64,000 nucleotides of DNA from Beta vulgaris subsp. vulgaris (lineage: Eukaryota; Streptophyta; Magnoliopsida; Caryophyllales; Amaranthaceae). The translations under genes and the position numbers were made by a program. The notes beneath the pieces were generated by a model, which was given only the letters and a program-made list of their open reading frames with translations, was not told the origin of the DNA and made no database searches. The stretch spans positions 10,006,031-10,070,030 of the forward strand of contig NC_079206.1 of the NCBI RefSeq assembly GCF_026745355.1. The letters are read 5' to 3'. This document shows positions 22,401 through 33,552 of this stretch, piece after piece. The stretch's first letter is position 1; each line of letters begins with the position of its first letter.

Positions 22401-25400
22401 TCATATCATGAAAGAATATATTAAGACATCTTTTTTAATGGCTAATGTGGTCATCTTGTCAAAAGCTAAAATAAGTAGTAGTTTTAGATAGATCTATTTT
22501 TTAATGTAACTTATGAAGAGATAACATTTTTAGTTATTCAACTAATCCAACATCTATCTTTTACCGAACACTAATTGTTTCATTTGGTCCCATCTTATTA
22601 GAACTAAGAGGATGTTTGGTATGGAAAATTTTGATCTAGGAAACGGATTCAAATAAGTGTTTCTATTTCTAATTGTTTGGTATGAGTGTTAAGTAACAAA
22701 TACCATTTCTAAGGGGAAACATAATCCCCCCATTTGTTACCCTTATCAAACTAGTGGAAACAAATCATGTTTCCTTCCTCAATCATAATCCTCTCAATTG
22801 TTTCCATTCCACTAAGATACCAAACAACAATTAAAGGTAATGGTTATTATTTCCATTTCTCCTCCTTATCCAAATCATTTCCATTCCGTTTAGGTTTTCC
22901 ATACCAAACACCCTCTAAGGCTCTAACACTATTATTCTCTATATCGTTATAGTAATTGTTTTAAAGAGCACAACAACTTTTACCCATAGACTTGAATTGT
23001 TCTCATATCACATGATAGCATATGAGGTACACACATAAACATGACTACATGAGAGCAATTACTAATTTGCCATGTTTGTGTGAACAGTATAATAATCCAG
23101 GATATATAATAAATGGAAATATACCTCTAAGTTTCAAAATGGCATCCTTGACAACCCTTTCACAACCAGTGCAGCACATGCGAACCTTTAGCTCCACAGT
23201 CTGCGAAACGAAAAGTAAAGAAACAATTGTGACTTGTGAGTGTCGTGTGACATTATATAATAGCAAGATGCCAATTTCATAGAAGTATATCAAAGTTAAA
23301 ATTCTATTTGTGGATTCGTATACTAACTTTGTGCCGTTTGCTTAAGTCCCTTTTGAGTTGGGATTTGGCAACTATTATTAACCTATACTTGTTTTATTCT
23401 TGTACTTGGGATGTAATTTGATTCTAGTCAACTTTATAAGCTCTATAGTGACTTAGGAAGGAAGAATTAGAATATGATACTCCTTAATAATATGCACTAT
23501 ATCTTCATTTTATTACCTAGTTGCATCTTGATTATTCCCTTGATCAATGTTGAGAAAAAAAAAGAAAATATACTATCTCCATCTTCAATTAGTTGCAACA
23601 TTTGTTTTTCTTTTATGGTCAATCAATCAAAGATTGAGAGGTTTATGGTTGAACATGTAATTGAAAAAAGATTGTCACTAAATCAATCATGTCAGCAAGA
23701 CAGGAAGGATCTATGCATGATCTGACCCCGCATATGAACCTGTTCTTCTAGTATACAACTATTATTTTCGTTTCGGGATTGGATTAGGTAAGGGCAGCGG
23801 GTCCCCGGATCAAAGATTCAAAGCCGAGAATTGTTAGAGTGAGACTTTCTTTTACTCAACTTTCTCTCTCGTGCCTTTCTTCAGTTTGTTCCTGTTTGTC
23901 TATTCGGGACGAAAGCTCTTACATAGAGGAAAGAAAAGAGAATTTTGACTGACACATACTTTTTTATCCATCAACGTTGACCCTATTATTTCATTAATAT
24001 ATAAGGTTCAAAAATGTGTGATCACTTCATTACATTAGTTTTGATTTTGATGTATATCCTCATGCATGTCAACTTTTCACAAATTTTCTAATATGTAATC
24101 AAAATTTATAACGATCAAAACAAAGACACAAAGACATATTTCGAAGTCTAGCTAGTATTGCGATTAGATTAAGACAAAAGGTATAAAATATAATAATTTT
24201 AATTGGAAATTAGAAAATGATTCATACTACTCTCTTTCAACCCAAAAAAGAACAAAGAATTAAAGTCCAATAATGATTACGCACTAATTAACCAAAAAAA
24301 AAAACTTTAGGCGAAGGATTTGAATCTATAGTCTTAGCACGTCCAAGTCATATGTCAAAAGTAGAGAGACAACTGATCTTTACTACTCCATAAACAAGCA
24401 TATCGCGAAAGGGATGCAGCTAATAGGGCCAAATTATTTCCCTCTTTTCCGGTTTCACCCCCCTACTATATTTGTCCACTACTTGGGCTTTGTAACTTTC
24501 ACGAAGTACTACTTTGGTGGAGAAGTAGTGCTTGTTGCTAGTTTGCCACTTGATATAAGTTGTAACTAGTCTATAAAACTAATATGTTAACAGATATTTT
24601 TCGTAGAATATTTTATTCCATGTAATTTACATATAATAAAAAAGAAAAAGAAAATGCATTGCATAAAAATATAAGATTTGAACTCTTGATAACAAGCATA
24701 TATGCTAAAATTTTAACCATTATACTTGATGTTATTATTTCAAGATAAAATTTTAATAAAAGAAAGATATAATTACTCAAAGATAGCCTGAAATTTAATA
24801 CTAGTTTAAAGTTCAAAGAATTATACTCAATGAAGTACTAAAATTTCAAAGGGCAGACAATTAATACTGTCTAAGTTAATACTTCCTCCGTTTTTAAATA
24901 AGTGCCACATTTGCATAATGTTTACTATTTATAATTTAACCTTTAATTAGCTTTGGTGATTTATATTTTAGGAAAAACATAGTCATGCGTTATCTTGTTA
25001 GATTCGTCTGAATGTGAATTTTTTTAATATCAACTTTTTATAATTTTTACTTATTGATAATTGAAGATATTAATGGTTAAAATAATGCATTGGCAAACGT
25101 GAAAACAAGAAGTGTTGCACTTATTTAGAAACGGAGGAAGTATATTATAGAAACAATATAGTAGGATTGCTAGAAATTATTGTACTTTTCATTTTAAAAC
25201 TTCTTTAGATAATATGCTATAATTATGGGCATGTTTTTTCGTGTAGTATGATTATTGGCAAATGATATCATGTGGTGGTAAATATAATAAAAGGACAATT
25301 CAAAAATTTTCTCATTAATACTACCTATGTTCCTTTTCAATAGTTACACTTAAGGTTGTTAAAATCGGGATTCTACTTTGAATCGTAAGGTGGTCTTAGA

Positions 25401-26947
25401 ATCGGATCGTAAAATCGAATCGTAGAATCGTAAGATTCTATGAAAATGTATGATCTGAATATTGCTCATTTTCTAAGTTTAAAATGACTAATAATTGAAA
25501 AAAGTAGTTGTTTAGCCAATAAATAGGCGATATTGACCATATATGTCTATTAATAGCTTTGGTTTCTTAAATAAATTTGATTTAGAAGTATGAGGTTTCC
25601 GTTGGTACACAAAAATGCATAGAATCGTGTAGAATCGTGAATCGAATCGTACGACCATATTTGAATCGTAAAATCGTAAGATTCTAAGATTTGAATCGGG
25701 ATTTTAACAACTATGGTTACACTTAACCTTTTTACGCATGTCGATATTCTAAAAGTACATATTCAGACGAATCAAATAAGACCCCACACGATTATATTTG
25801 CTCTTAACCATAAATCACATATGATAATCAAAGGAAAATTTGTGAATAATGTCAAAAGTGAAAATATAACTATTAAAAAAGACCAGTGATGTAGTATTAT
25901 CTGAATGGGTAACGAGATACATTTTGTCTTATATTCATGAAATAGGAAAACACGGTTAAAATATTAAAATTATAACATTAACTATATCCTGTTTCTATGG
26001 GATAAAAGAGTATTACTAGTCAGGATAATTATCATCAATATTGTGCATAAACTCCAATACAATTAAAAATATGTTCGATAAATAACTTTCTCGTTAGTCT
26101 AAAAACCACTTTTTAGCCCGATTGGAAACGGTAAAAGTAGCTTTTTATCTTTCGGTAATCATTATGCCACGTAGAAATACAATTCGAAAATCTTGGAGAT
26201 AATTATGAATTACGGAATCCAAAAATAACTTTCAAAATATTTTAATTAGTTGAAAAAGATTTAATTATACTACATAAGATTTACAACCGTGGTAGAATGT
26301 GAGGAATATCTTCTGATCATAACTACGGTCAACAAGTAATTTTGTTAAACATCCTCGCAAGTTGCAACACCTATTGCTAACCGACTCTAACTGATAAAGC
26401 AACCCGCCAAGTCAACAAGACGTTAGATCACTAACAACGTGTACTTGCTAAAAAAGACAAAAAAAAAGGTTTGAGGCAACGTAGTAAAGTTCTTTGTAAT
26501 TATGGTAAAGAATAAAAATGCGTTACTAGACCAACACCTCTAGCAAATAATTTAATTAGTTAAGCTTATTAGTTGGTCTAATCCTTTGATGAGCTTAGAG
26601 GCAAGGGCTAAATAACTCCGATTCCACCCTTTACTTAAGTTTGATCCCCTAACGTCAAGGTTATGAGTGACATCCGCTATACAAACTTGTACTAAATACA
26701 AGTAACATGCAACAAAAACAAGTAAACGAAGGTGCATGGTTGAACAAGAAGGAAAGGGTGGTGGCAAACAAACCTGCAAAGAAATAGGTCGAGATGACTT
26801 GCCCATATTGTAGGAGAAATACTTAGCGTTGCTCGTAACGCGTAATCGATGATTATGGCTATGAGTATGATTACGATGATAGCCAAAGAAACCGCAAGAA
26901 AGGGTGGAAATGAACAAAGAGATGGCTCTTTTAAAGGTTTTTGTCAT
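19442..26947 (-). CDS. Heavy-metal-associated isoprenylated plant protein (HIPP), 3 exons
   Basis: Exons are 26774-26947, 23125-23200 and 19442-19764; together 573 bp, 190 aa, with GT-AG junctions in frame (CAG|GTTTGT, GCAG|ACTGTG, AGAG|GTATAT, ACAG|GAATTG). Residues 1-58 are a basic, His-rich leader ending SSRPISLQ. The HMA domain begins at TVELKVRMCCTGCERVV and holds the MxCxxC metal-binding loop; it continues across exon 3 (GIDSIEVELPMEKVTVIGYV). The conserved tail has GKRAEFWPYPNPPLYF and RGDDKVSNMFNDDN and ends CSIM, a CaaX box for farnesylation, so membrane anchoring is expected. HIPPs bind transition metals or act as metallochaperones and stress-response adaptors. Length and exon phase fit the family. 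Both introns are unusually long (3360 and 3573 bp) and full of MITEs. A TATAAATA lies at 26973-26980 (-), oddly close to this ATG; a shorter start at an internal Met is possible but less likely. Confidence 0.93.
19905..20050 (+). repeat. Possible SINE-like segment in HIPP intron 2
   Basis: GGTAGTAGCTCAGTGGAGTACC resembles the D-arm/A box of a tRNA. It is followed by small palindromes (CCTAGGCTATTTAGCC, TAGGCTAGTAGCCTA). No clear B box was found, so the call is tentative. GC content is higher than the intron around it. Confidence 0.3.
21469..21786. mobile_element. Stowaway-type MITE in HIPP intron 2
   Basis: Inverted ends CTCCCTCCGTTTCCTAAAGA and TCTTTAGGAAACGGATGGAG continue through TCTTCCC/GGGAAGA. 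TA flanks both sides (21467-21468, 21787-21788). 318 bp, purine-rich interior, no coding. Confidence 0.92.
22609..22914. mobile_element. MITE with AGGRTGTTTGGTATGG ends in HIPP intron 2
   Basis: The left end AGGATGTTTGGTATGGAAAA and the right end, read on the minus strand as AGGGTGTTTGGTATGGAAAA, form a near-perfect inverted repeat. A 5-bp direct repeat CTAAG flanks it (22604-22608, 22915-22919). 306 bp. The superfamily is not certain; ends of this kind occur in hAT and PIF-type MITEs. Confidence 0.75.
23755..23935. other. GC-richer, possibly organelle-derived patch in HIPP intron 1
   Basis: The words GGGCAGCGGGTCCCCGGATC and CTATTCGGGACGAAAGCTC stand out from the surrounding AT-rich intron in base composition and in the absence of homopolymer runs. 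This is the style of plant mitochondrial spacer DNA, but I recognise no gene in it. Confidence 0.25.
24655..24725 (-). repeat. tRNA-like SINE fragment in HIPP intron 1
   Basis: On the minus strand AGTATAATGGTTAAAAT resembles an A box and GAGTTCAAATCTTA a B box about 35 bp further on. Decayed, without a clear tail. Confidence 0.35.
24882..25140. mobile_element. Stowaway-type MITE, GCAACA family, in HIPP intron 1
   Basis: The ends CTTCCTCCGTTTTTAAATAA and TTATTTAGAAACGGAGGAAG are inverted. TA flanks at 24880-24881 and 25141-25142. Internal text is the reverse complement of the element at 5805 (GATTCGTCTGAATGTGAATT, TTGGCAAACGTG). 259 bp, the same length as that copy. Confidence 0.93.
25321..25894. 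mobile_element. Stowaway-type MITE interrupted by a second MITE
   Basis: Its right part carries the GCAACA-family core (AAAGTACATATTCAGACGAA, AAATAAGACCCCACACGA). Ends CTACCTATGTTCC and, on the minus strand, CTACATCACTGGTC are flanked by TA. At 25353-25715 it is split by a 363-bp element with its own inverted repeats. Confidence 0.7.
25353..25715. mobile_element. Mutator-like MITE nested in a Stowaway, AATCGTA-rich
   Basis: The left arm GGTTGTTAAAATCGGGATTC and, on the minus strand, the right arm AGTTGTTAAAATCCCGATTC are inverted. A direct repeat GTTACACTTA (25343-25352 and 25716-25725), extendable to 11 bp, flanks it, the 9-11-bp size made by Mutator-type transposases. Both arms are packed with GAATCGTAAGATTC-like words. 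No coding sequence. Confidence 0.75.
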
Positions 26948-28856
26948 TACTAAGTCGTGTTGAAGGTGTATGTATTTATACGAATCGTGCGTATATTTGT
27001 AAACTAAGTTAAGGTTTATTGGTAAAGATATCAGAGTGATTAAGGAAAGATAAAGATGAAGAAAAGAGTAACCCTGAGGTTGAGGTAGAAGATATTCTTC
27101 TTGCTGTACTTGCACAGAGCATCGCTTCTCCCTTCCCTCCTTTTAATAATTTTCTCAAATAATATTCCAAAATTCCAAAATTCTATCAATACCTTAGGCT
27201 CAAAATCACTCCCTAATACTGGACTCTGAGGAGAAGATCAGCTGTTTCTTAGCTTGTGTTTAAATTTGGTTGTTTTGGGCTGCTTTAGGTATACATTAGT
27301 TTTTATCTACTAATGTTAAAGTTGTAAAATGCGCGCCCATGTGGGCTAGACATATTATTCATTGCTAGCTACCATGTCCTACCCTATGTCAAGATATATT
27401 ATTGATGGAATGATGGTGGTGTAAAATATTAGTATAACATACCACCCTAATTCTTTTAAGTACATTTGCACTATTTATGTAGTTCAGTTTTACCGTTGTT
27501 TTCTTTATTCATACGTCATGACTATTGATGGGTCTGGACTGCATCTATTAAAAGACTAGAGTTTGGACAACTTACAAGGTTAAAGGAGGTTATAAAGGAA
27601 CTTAATTACAAGGTTTGGACGACTTCTCAAGTTTAGTAAAAGTTGTTTATTCCTCTTTTCATGTTCAATGCAGGACAACACTTACACTCACATGTGGGTT
27701 GTTCGTGAGATCTCACATTCTAAAGAGATTAAAAAGATATAGTACATCAATGAATCATATTCCTAATTTAGATGCAACCTAAGATATTTGTATCTTGAAC
27801 CATATCGAGTATTTGTTGTTTCAAATTGTGATTACACATTCTAAAGAATGTCAAATAGAGAAGGGGAAGGGGGTGTTTGTTTTGCTACATATATCGAAAA
27901 AATGTACAACTTAGGTATCTCAATTCTCAAATCATATCATACTTACATATACAACAATATTACAACTCAATAAAGTCCAAAAAAATTATTACAAGTCAAT
28001 AAAAATGTAGCAATACTAAGATTGTGTAGGTATTAGCACTATGCAAGTATGCACATAAGATTTTCGTATAGGTTAAGTTAACCAAACATTTGCATACCTA
28101 ATACTATTGTTTCCATCCAAATGAAAAAGTTAGCAGATTTGATCAAAAGTCCTAAAGAGACGGCAGAAAAGAAGGAACCGAAATCCCTTTAGGCAGGGAA
28201 TAGTATCCACAATACATTAAACGTATAATTTATTGATATTATGCTTTCTAAAATTTAATTAAGAAGAGAAGAAGAAGAGAACCTAACACCCAAGCAAAGT
28301 GGTGACAATGGCATGGGAACAAAAGGGGTCACAGAATATCAGGTCTCCAATATGGGATATGAATGAATAAATTTTGTATTTAAAAAAAAAAAAAATGATG
28401 ATATTTGGACAACATGAATGAATAGTTAGTAATCAAAGATATATCAAGAATGGATTCGAAAACCCGACATATATTCTTTAATATCTCCTTTAAGGGACAC
28501 CTATCAATAATTTTTGCGTCTATACCACCTCGGAAACTCACTACTCCAACAAGCACCATCTATATATTATCTGCTCACTCTTAAAAGGTAATATTCCTAC
28601 TTTTATCTCCCCCTGTGAAAAAGGCTTTTTCTTGTACTATTATCAATTCTAATTGTATTGTATAGATCACTCTATGGGATTCTTATTCTATTTCTACTTG
28701 GGTTGGGTTCTTCTAAACAAATATCCAAGTCAATTAGTACAAGTAATTGAACCTTATTCCTATCATACATCATGGATCAAATAATGTTAGAAAGTACTAA
28801 TTGGATGATGCCCCTTGATCAAAACATGAAATTTTGGCTTAAGCTTTTACCTTTTA
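26948..28856. other. Intergenic upstream of HIPP
   Basis: Contains the HIPP promoter side. A frame open upstream of the HIPP ATG to 27115 is judged chance 5' sequence. The rest is AT-rich without recognised genes or terminal repeats. Confidence 0.45.
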
Positions 28857-29247
28857 AGGGAGTGTTCAGCAATAGCTTTTGAGATAGCTTTTAATTAGTA
28901 TTCGTATTGAGTCAAAATTTCGATAATGGTGAAAAATTGTGTTTGATGAATCAGTGATTGGAGTAACTTTTGGTGTTTGAACTAGTATTTTGGAAAAACT
29001 ATAAATATTAGCTTTTGGGGGTAAAGGGAGCGTTTGGAGTAACTTTATTTTAAAGATTAAATATAGTTTATTTTTGTTATTTTATTTAAGCTAAAAGCTA
29101 GTTTCACCAAACACTAATTATCATAAAAGCTGTTTTTACCGTCAAACTCTAACAAATAATATTTGACAGCTGACAGGTAGTATATCAACTGTAACTACTT
29201 CTGCAACTAATAGCTACCGCAACAACTACTTTTGCTAAACATACCCT
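28857..29247. mobile_element. MITE with AGGG(A/T)RTGTTYAGCAA ends
   Basis: The left end AGGGAGTGTTCAGCAATAGC and the right end, on the minus strand, AGGGTATGTTTAGCAAAAGT are inverted and continue loosely (AGCTTTT, AAAGCTA). Such ends are typical of hAT-type plant MITEs. No clean target duplication. Confidence 0.55.
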
Positions 29248-29329
29248 AAATAGTTTTTATTTACTCAATTGACGTACCTATAATATACAACTTTTTTTTT
29301 CTTCTGCGACATGTGGATTAAAAAAAAAT

Positions 29330-29580
29330 TAAAGGATGCTTTCTCTTCACCTCAAAAAAATAAGTTTCAAGTTTAATAAGTTATAATCAATTCATTTAAG
29401 TTCATATTAGCTCAACTAAGTTTAAAGAAGTTTAATAAAGCTTAAAGCTCATATCAGATTTAGTAAATTTAGCTAAGTTTCACATAACTTCAAATAAGTT
29501 CCAACACCTTATTGAATAAAAACTTCAATAAGTTCCAATACATTCATGGAAATTCAGTTTAAGTGGATGCACCTAAGAAG
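29330..29580. repeat. Degenerate AATAAGTTCAA tandem repeat
   Basis: Imperfect repetition of AATAAGTTYAA / AAGTTTAATAA words over about 240 bp (for example TTCAAGTTTAATAAGTT, CAAATAAGTTCCAA, TTCAATAAGTTCCAATAC). No coding. Confidence 0.5.
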
Positions 29581-29982
29581 ATACGAATATATAATTGTTT
29601 GAAAAATGTGTGTATATCTCTTTGTCTTCGTCTCACTAATGACCCGATTTTTATCGGCCGATGCACGAGTAACTTGAATATGAAGAATAGGCTACTTTTT
29701 AGCTCGGCACGACATTGGTCCTAAAAACATGCATGCCCCGGCCCAAACTAGTGAGTTTTGGCCCGAAACGTGCCACTCTTTTGGGCAAAGAACAGCCTGA
29801 TCCATGATCATCTATAATCTTGATGTGTTGGGTTGTTGTTTGGTAATCATTTCTCATTTAATTATTAAGTAGGTATAATAAGAGTTAGTGCCTATCTTTG
29901 AGATGAAATAGAGAGATTGGGCCAGTGTGACAAAGAGATATTTCCTCCTTTATTTTTATATTACAACAATTGAGTTTTTATG

Positions 29983-31349
29983 CACTAGTAGAAAAAAAAA
30001 TCATATTTTGCGTCTCCTCATTTGCGTTGAACATAAGAAAACCCGACGCCGGTGTTGAGGAACAGACTATTTGCATCGGATCAAAGTCGATGTACGATGC
30101 AAATAAAACAGCAAATGAGTAGAAGGATAATTTGCACTGGATGACTACGAGCACACGACACAAATGATAAATGCCAGAAGGTTAGTTTTAGATCCAAACT
30201 ATTTACGTCGGACGGGCCATGTTGAAGGTGGAAATATGTGCGTCAGGTAGGCTTTCGGGTTTGACGCGAATCACCAACCAAGCCTGCCTACTTCTCCCCC
30301 TTTTTCTTTTGGACTTTGGAGTTTCTCGAACCCTAATCTCTCATTTCAAGCGCCCGCTTACTTTCCCCCCACACTATTCACTTATCGCTCTCTCTCTTCC
30401 AACGATTCTCTTTCTCCCAAACCACTCCGGCGAAGGAACACAACCGCTTAATTGTATCCCTTCCTTCACCATCGACTCTCTTTCTCTCTCCTCCCTTAAC
30501 ATCTCTACCTCCCCTTCCCAGATCTCCGGCTCGTGGACCCTACACTTCTCAAATCCTACTTCGCAACATCGTGGCCTTTAAATTCACATAATCATCATCA
30601 TCATCTTTCTTGCGGCAGAACATCGTGGTGTTACTCTCACTCTCGTTGATATTATTCACGTCTCCACAATATTTCGACAAGAGTTGATGGAGATTTGAAA
30701 GCGGCGATAAAAATGGAGATTTAGATTATGGTTTGATTCTTAACACATCACTTAGATTTGAGGTTATATTTTTATGTTTTCCCCTAAATTTGATTATTTT
30801 AGTTTCCTTTTGGATCTATGTATTTCAAGTTATAAATTTGTAATTATAATTTTTTTCATAATTTAGTGTAAAGTGGGTCCTTTAAAGATTGGAAATAGAT
30901 TTTTAAGTTCTTATTTGTGTTCGATCTGATTTTTTTGGGTTTCAATTTTTTATTTTGTTTTTGTGTTAGATCTGATTTGTTGATTATATAATTCAAAGCA
31001 TGTCATGGTAATGAACACAAATAGAAGGAAGTTTAGCAAACCATGAACTCCTTAACTACAAATTTTATAATTTCGTATTATTACTGCCATTTGTGTCGCA
31101 TATAGCCCAGGATGCGACGCAAATGTCTCTGCCACACTTGCTGCTTATGAACATGTATGTTGGACAGTCGTTGTCATGTGCGTTGGATGTTCCCCATGCT
31201 CCGACGCAAATGGTTCAAGAATTATGTCATCTCCTCATCTGACCCATATCTTGCAGAGGACATTTACGTCGAGGCCTGTAGCGTCAGACCGTTATCCGAT
31301 GCAAATGATGGTCCAGCATCCGACACAAATCGTAGATTTTGTATTAGTG
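29983..31349. mobile_element. CACTA (EnSpm-type) non-autonomous element
   Basis: The left end is CACTAGTAGAAAAAAA and the right end, on the minus strand, CACTAATACAAAATC. A perfect 3-bp target duplication ATG flanks it (29980-29982, 31350-31352). Both subterminal regions carry repeated GACGCAAAT / TTTGCGTCGG words in both orientations, the transposase-binding pattern of this superfamily. 1367 bp with no transposase; the centre carries exon-like, CT-rich sequence. Confidence 0.88.
30219..30581 (+). pseudogene. Possible captured LEA_2/NHL gene fragment inside the CACTA element
   Basis: The frame ends with PSFTIDSLSLSSLNIS followed by QISGSWTLHFSNPTSQ. This resembles the start of the extracellular LEA_2 domain of NDR1/HIN1-like proteins (xFxIDSxSxSxFNxSxSxISxxWxxxFxxxNP). 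The upstream CT-rich text looks like 5' untranslated sequence. If right, the element picked up part of a host gene, as CACTA elements often do. The similarity is short, so I hold this as a hypothesis. Confidence 0.4.
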
Positions 31350-31734
31350 ATGTTTGTTAATGCACAATTTTAACTAGTTATATCTTTAAAAAAAATTTAG
31401 TAAAAATTAAAAAAATTGATATTTTGAAAGTATAAATCAACATAAATATAATGGGTTTGGGTGGAGGTGGTGGTATAGGGGGAAGGAGTCGGGAAAGAAG
31501 ACTGGTTAGCAGTAGGGTGGAATCTTCTAGTTCTTCTTGTTTGACCGAAACCAGCTCCTTCCTCTACTCCTATCTTTGGAGAGATCTGGCAATAGAAGGT
31601 GATAGCCCTGTATATTCGTTCCCATGGTTCGATCCTTCTTAGTAGAACACGACGTGTTCGAATTATGATCGCTTTTACACAAGAAAGGGGGACTGTTGGC
31701 CCTTACCGCCTTCCTTAACAAGCCCTCGACTCTC

Positions 31735-31852
31735 CGCCAGTCCAAAAGTTGCCCACTTATGTTAAGGATTTCAGGCTCATTGCTTGTTATCGTGTACAAA
31801 ATTATAGCTAAAATCCTCACCTCCAAATCGATTTTGGAAACGTTTCGAGAAC
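31735..31852 (+). pseudogene. LINE reverse transcriptase scrap
   Basis: VQKLPTYVKDFRLIACYR, then after a one-base frame change VYKIIAKILTSKS, matches the conserved 'xxxxDFRPIxCCNVxYKIIxKILxxR' segment of plant L1-type RT. Only about 40 codons remain. Confidence 0.65.
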
Positions 31853-32249
31853 TCTTATGAGTTTAAGAAGCCATGCTGCTAACTCTCACTTTGGTCTTAG
31901 CGTGTTAGCCGCTGTCTCATTTCGTATAGTGATAACGTTTTCTCTTTCTTAGCGCTCCGCTATCCGCTTTATTCTCCGAATATGCGCATTGGAACTCTGG
32001 TTACGCGGCAGTTTCAAGAGCATTCCGCCAGTTTTTGGCGACTTTCACTTTCAACCTGGGAACCACCTGAAGCTAGCATTCCTAGGAATGGTAATGAATA
32101 TAACATGTGCGTACCTTTCAGCTGAAAAGTAAAAGGAAACTTTTCTTCTACCTTCATGAGTCTTTAGGAGGGCTGAGAAGGTGCTCGTTTCATATCATAC
32201 TTGACATTGCCTTGACTTTAGATTTGGTTGAGCCTCTGGACCGCCAAAA

Positions 32250-32320
32250 AAACAGTAGGAATCGAACCTACAAATTACCCCCTCATAGCTTTTGCGCTTT
32301 AATCATTCGGCCATGAATGC
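32250..32320 (-). pseudogene. tRNA-like relic (long variable arm type)
   Basis: On the minus strand ATGGCCGAATGATTAAAGCGC resembles the D arm of a Ser/Tyr-type tRNA. GTAGGTTCGATTCCTACTG forms a perfect T stem and loop (5-bp stem GTAGG/CCTAC, loop TTCGATT). The acceptor ends (GCATTC / TTTTTTTGGC) do not pair and the anticodon arm is not evident, so it is a relic or a misread. Confidence 0.45.
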
Positions 32321-32628
32321 AAAAAGACTCTGTGAGAGATCTGAAGATCAATCTAATTTCATTGCTCAACGAAAAAAATTATGGCTCAATAAGGACAGTT
32401 GAAACAGGAGAAATCAGCCTGAGTTTAATTAGTCCCATCCTTATCAGTACAAGTAGCCAGAGGAGTGTATCGAGGGGGGGAAAGGGGAAGGCGTTACACC
32501 ATTCATGCAGGTTGTGTGGCAAATGGTGGTGGATAGGCAATGGGGGGCCTTTGGACACACATCAACGTTCTTTTTCTATTTCGATTAGCGTATTCGTCTA
32601 ACGAATTAGCCACGAATTTCTTACTGGT

Positions 32629-33552
32629 AGGGGTGTAAGCTAAGTTCGATTTTCGGTTTTGTTTTAGGGTAACACTAAACCAAAATAAATTCGATTTTCA
32701 CATTTCAAGTCCAAACCAAACCAAAATTCATCCCAAACCAAATCGAAATTACAAGACTGAAACCAAACTGAAACGAGAAAACCGAAATTATTCAATGATG
32801 CCAAATATTATTTTCCAAATCTTACAAATGCTACTACGAACATTTCAAGTTCACTTCATCGAACGTAGAAGAATTACTTAAAATCACAAACCAAGTTCAG
32901 TAATAGAATTTAAGATAATTGATAAAAGTAGCAAAACAATGAAAATAGATAAAGAGATTACATGACATTCTTTGGTTTCATCCTCTCGAAAATATTCTAA
33001 TTGTCTTCTTCCTCTCGAAAACATTCATTATACACCTTTTTTTTGTCTATTTTGAGCTCTATATTCAAAGTCCAGTACTAAGATTCTGAGTTCCATAAAT
33101 GGAGTGAGAAGTAAAAAATAAATTGGGAGAGAGAATCGGAGGGGAGAGAGAGGGACTAAGTGGATGAGGATAGAGGACATTGAGAAACATACGAGCTGAG
33201 GAGGAGAACGAGAAGACCACAAGTTTAGGGCTCGACGAAAGAAAAAAATCATAATTAGTGTTTTTCTTAATTATTATGACAATGAACAGATAAAATGGGT
33301 TTACTAACGTGGAAAGGAATTGGTCTGACAAAACGGACGACTGACTACTCCCCTTATCTTTTTAAAACGTCATAACCTATAGGTAAAGTTCGATTTGGTT
33401 TAATATTTTCAGTTTTCAGAATAAAAAAACCGAAATATTAATTTTTTCCAATCGAAACCAAACCAAAATTTGAATAAAAAAAACAAACCAAATTATTAGT
33501 TCGGTTTGGTTTGGTTCGATTTCAGTTTATATAATCAAATAACTTACACCCC
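32629..33552. mobile_element. hAT-like non-autonomous element (AGGGGTGTAAG ends)
   Basis: The left end TAGGGGTGTAAGCTAAGTTC and, on the minus strand, the right end GGGGTGTAAGTTATTTGA are inverted. Subterminal AAACCAAACCGAAATT-type words occur on both sides in opposite orientation. CTTACTG / CTTATTG beside the ends could be an 8-bp duplication with one change. The interior includes GA-rich, UTR-like sequence. No transposase. Confidence 0.7.

Noticed and set aside
26552..27115. 187-aa minus-strand frame as a gene of its own
   Set aside because: Only its part from 26947 to 26774 is real, as HIPP exon 1. The upstream part precedes the likely promoter box and the downstream part is intron.
32250..32320. 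A functional nuclear tRNA gene
   Set aside because: The T arm is perfect, but the acceptor stem does not pair and no anticodon arm could be drawn, so it is listed only as a relic.
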